From assembly GCA_024998705.1 (NCBI GenBank), contig JACOEF010000159.1, positions 1-6,651 on the forward strand: a stretch of DNA of 6,651 nt. The letters run 5' to 3'. Positions within the stretch are counted from its first letter, which is position 1, and every line of letters starts with the position of its first letter. The notes beneath the pieces are model-generated. The model saw only the letters and a list, made by a program, of their open reading frames with translations. It was not told where the DNA came from and searched no databases. The DNA is from Nitrospira sp. (GTDB lineage: Bacteria > Nitrospirota > Nitrospiria > Nitrospirales > Nitrospiraceae). Of this stretch, positions 5,844 through 6,651 are shown piece after piece. Made by a program: the position numbers and the translations under genes.

Positions 5844-5877
5844 CGGACCGTTCGTGGAACGCCTTCCACGATGTCCG
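5844..5877. repeat. Two-part hairpin, 8-bp core plus 5-bp outer stem
   Basis: TCGTGGAA (5852-5859) pairs perfectly with TTCCACGA (5864-5871) around the loop CGCC, and CGGAC (5844-5848) pairs with GTCCG (5873-5877), leaving a 3/1 interior loop. There is no T-run on either side. A REP-like unit, an mRNA 3'-end stabiliser for the minus-strand transcript, or an IS-associated structure are possible. Confidence 0.6.
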
Positions 5878-5947
5878 GCTGCAGAATGGTGCGGTATCAA
5901 TCAGGCGCTGCCCGTTGGCCGTCGCTGCGCACACCGATGAGTCGGTC

Positions 5948-5978
5948 GTGTGGTCGAGGGTTGAGCCGTCGACCACAC
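5948..5978 (-). terminator. Putative terminator or 3'-end hairpin of the TIG-domain gene
   Basis: GTGTGGTCGA (5948-5957) and TCGACCACAC (5969-5978) form a perfect 10-bp stem with an 11-base loop. On the minus strand it begins five bases after the TAA of the TIG-domain gene, the right place for a terminator. The usual T-run is missing, so it may act as a barrier to 3' exonucleases or with Rho rather than as a classical intrinsic terminator. Confidence 0.6.
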
Positions 5979-5982
5979 CTTC

Positions 5983-6495
5983 TTATTTCACCAGAAACGC
6001 CTTCGAATCTTCACCGGACGCGGTGGTGACGGTCATCATGGCCATGCCTTTGCGTCTGCCGGTGGGCACGGTTGCGGTGATCTTGCTGTCGCTGACGAAT
6101 GTGAATGCAGCGGGATAACCGGGACCGAAGGACAGTGAGCGCAGGCAGGCGGCGGGACCAAAACCCCTGCCGGAAATCGTCACCTTCTCACCCGCTTTGG
6201 CTTCATCCGGAAGCACGGATTGAATCTTGGGTGCTTCCCCGAAACAGGCTTGTGCTTTCGCGGCTGTTTCTGCTGAGGCATATGTGGGCGCCGAGCCCTT
6301 GGCGAGCGGCGCCGGCTTGGATTTCTGAGCCCCGCTCTTCGCAGCGGCCTTTTTTTCAGGGGCCTTCTTGGCCGCCGGTGCGGCCTGTTCAGTCGGCTTC
6401 TTGGTGTCTTCCGCCGCCGCGAGGGGGATGACTCCACCCAACAACATGAATCCCATTACCGTCGACCACACAACCGTTTGTTTCTCGCTTGGCAT
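5983..6495 (-). CDS. Exported IPT/TIG-domain protein of unknown role
   Basis: A 170-residue protein. Residues 1-28 look like a signal peptide: a charged MPSEKQ start, a hydrophobic stretch WSTVMGFMLLGGVIPL, and a likely AAA|ED cleavage site. Residues 29-72 are a lysine, alanine and proline-rich linker that is probably disordered. Residues 88-170 form an IPT/TIG immunoglobulin-like domain (PKIQSVLPDEAKAGEKVTIS, then GRGFG, ending VTTASGEDSKAFLVK). Cys84 and Cys117 could form a disulfide outside the cytoplasm. The ATG at 6495 is preferred over an upstream GTG at 6516 because GGAGG lies six bases before it. The single domain suggests a binding or adhesion role in the periplasm or at the surface, but no partner is evident. 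It lies 53 bases downstream of the ligase gene on the same strand and may be co-transcribed. Confidence 0.82.
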   Translation of the reverse strand: MPSEKQTVVWSTVMGFMLLGGVIPLAAAEDTKKPTEQAAPAAKKAPEKKAAAKSGAQKSKPAPLAKGSAPTYASAETAAKAQACFGEAPKIQSVLPDEAKAGEKVTISGRGFGPAACLRSLSFGPGYPAAFTFVSDSKITATVPTGRRKGMAMMTVTTASGEDSKAFLVK

Positions 6496-6536
6496 GACCG
6501 GCCTCCATGCACACACTAAATGGTGATGCGGCTTGA

Positions 6537-6550
6537 CGACGAATCGTCTC
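6537..6550 (-). repeat. Small hairpin at the ligase stop codon
   Basis: On the minus strand GACGA and TCGTC flank a four-base TTCG loop, overlapping the stop of the ligase gene. With only five base pairs and no T-run it is unlikely to stop transcription into the TIG-domain gene. Confidence 0.3.
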
Positions 6551-6651
6551 AGTCTTCGATCGTCGAAATATCGCCCACGTCTTGTCCCAGTTCCTTGGCC
6601 TTGAGGACCCGCCGCATGATTTTGCCGGACCTGGTCTTCGGCAACGACGGC
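6549..6651 (-). CDS. Acetyl-CoA synthetase-type AMP-forming ligase, C-terminal end
   Basis: Only the last 33 residues are in the window; the gene runs off the right edge. [19 protein letters not shown] is the C-terminal signature of acyl/acetyl-CoA synthetases (ANL superfamily). The lysine in SGKIMRR is the residue needed for adenylate formation and is commonly acetylated as a control. These enzymes convert acetate or a similar acid, ATP and CoA to the acyl-CoA through an acyl-AMP. The tail [13 protein letters not shown] fits the acetyl-CoA synthetase subgroup, but the substrate cannot be decided from this fragment; propionate or another short acid is possible. Confidence 0.9.
   Translation of the reverse strand, partial: PSLPKTRSGKIMRRVLKAKELGQDVGDISTIED

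Larger units (their letters stand above)
5721..5982. other. Hairpin-rich spacer between IS remnant and the minus-strand genes
   Basis: No gene is supported here. The open frames, such as plus 5823-6029, run into the antisense of the TIG-domain gene and show no motif. Two strong inverted repeats (5844-5877 and 5948-5978) are listed separately. Confidence 0.5.

Noticed and set aside
1..6651. CRISPR array or phage-defence system
   Set aside because: No regularly spaced direct repeats and no defence-gene motifs were found on either strand.

Overview
The window looks like a bacterial accessory region centred on hopanoid lipid modification. It carries hpnR, the C-3 methylase gene, followed by an aberrant transaldolase homologue, and is surrounded by mobile-element debris. 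A Nitrospira-like (Nitrospirota) host is my best guess, from general resemblance of the proteins and the moderately high GC. Other 3-methylhopanoid producers, such as methanotrophs or NC10 bacteria, are not excluded by anything I can see.

Layout. 1-237 (+) is the C-terminal end of a Y1/RAYT-type transposase, followed at once by a candidate element-end motif (238-254). 261-425 (-) is the amino-terminal stub of an IS3-type OrfA cut off at that motif. 426-904 has no convincing gene but holds a strong 13-bp inverted repeat (522-551) inside a larger fold. 905-2449 (+) is hpnR. 2673-3917 (+) encodes a transaldolase-family protein that has lost the Schiff-base lysine and other active-site residues. 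3918-4693 is a 776-base stretch with no supported gene. 4694-5322 (+) is a NapH-like membrane iron-sulfur protein broken by a one-base frameshift and apparently cut short. 5364-5630 (+) is an intact IS3-family orfA followed by a decayed orfB start. After a hairpin-rich spacer, the minus strand carries an exported IPT/TIG-domain protein (6495-5983), downstream of the C-terminal end of an acetyl-CoA synthetase-type ligase (6651-6549).

How they fit together. hpnR and the transaldolase-like gene share strand and have near-identical ribosome binding sites (GGTGA, four bases, ATG), but are 223 bases apart with a hairpin between them, so joint transcription is plausible and unproven. HpnR should methylate ring A of hopanoids at C-3 using SAM, cobalamin and an iron-sulfur cluster. 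The neighbouring barrel protein keeps the transaldolase framework but cannot use the normal Schiff-base mechanism, which makes it the best candidate here for an undescribed activity. The broken redox protein and both IS3 fragments show that the flanks are decaying. The right-hand minus-strand pair looks like ordinary chromosomal sequence.
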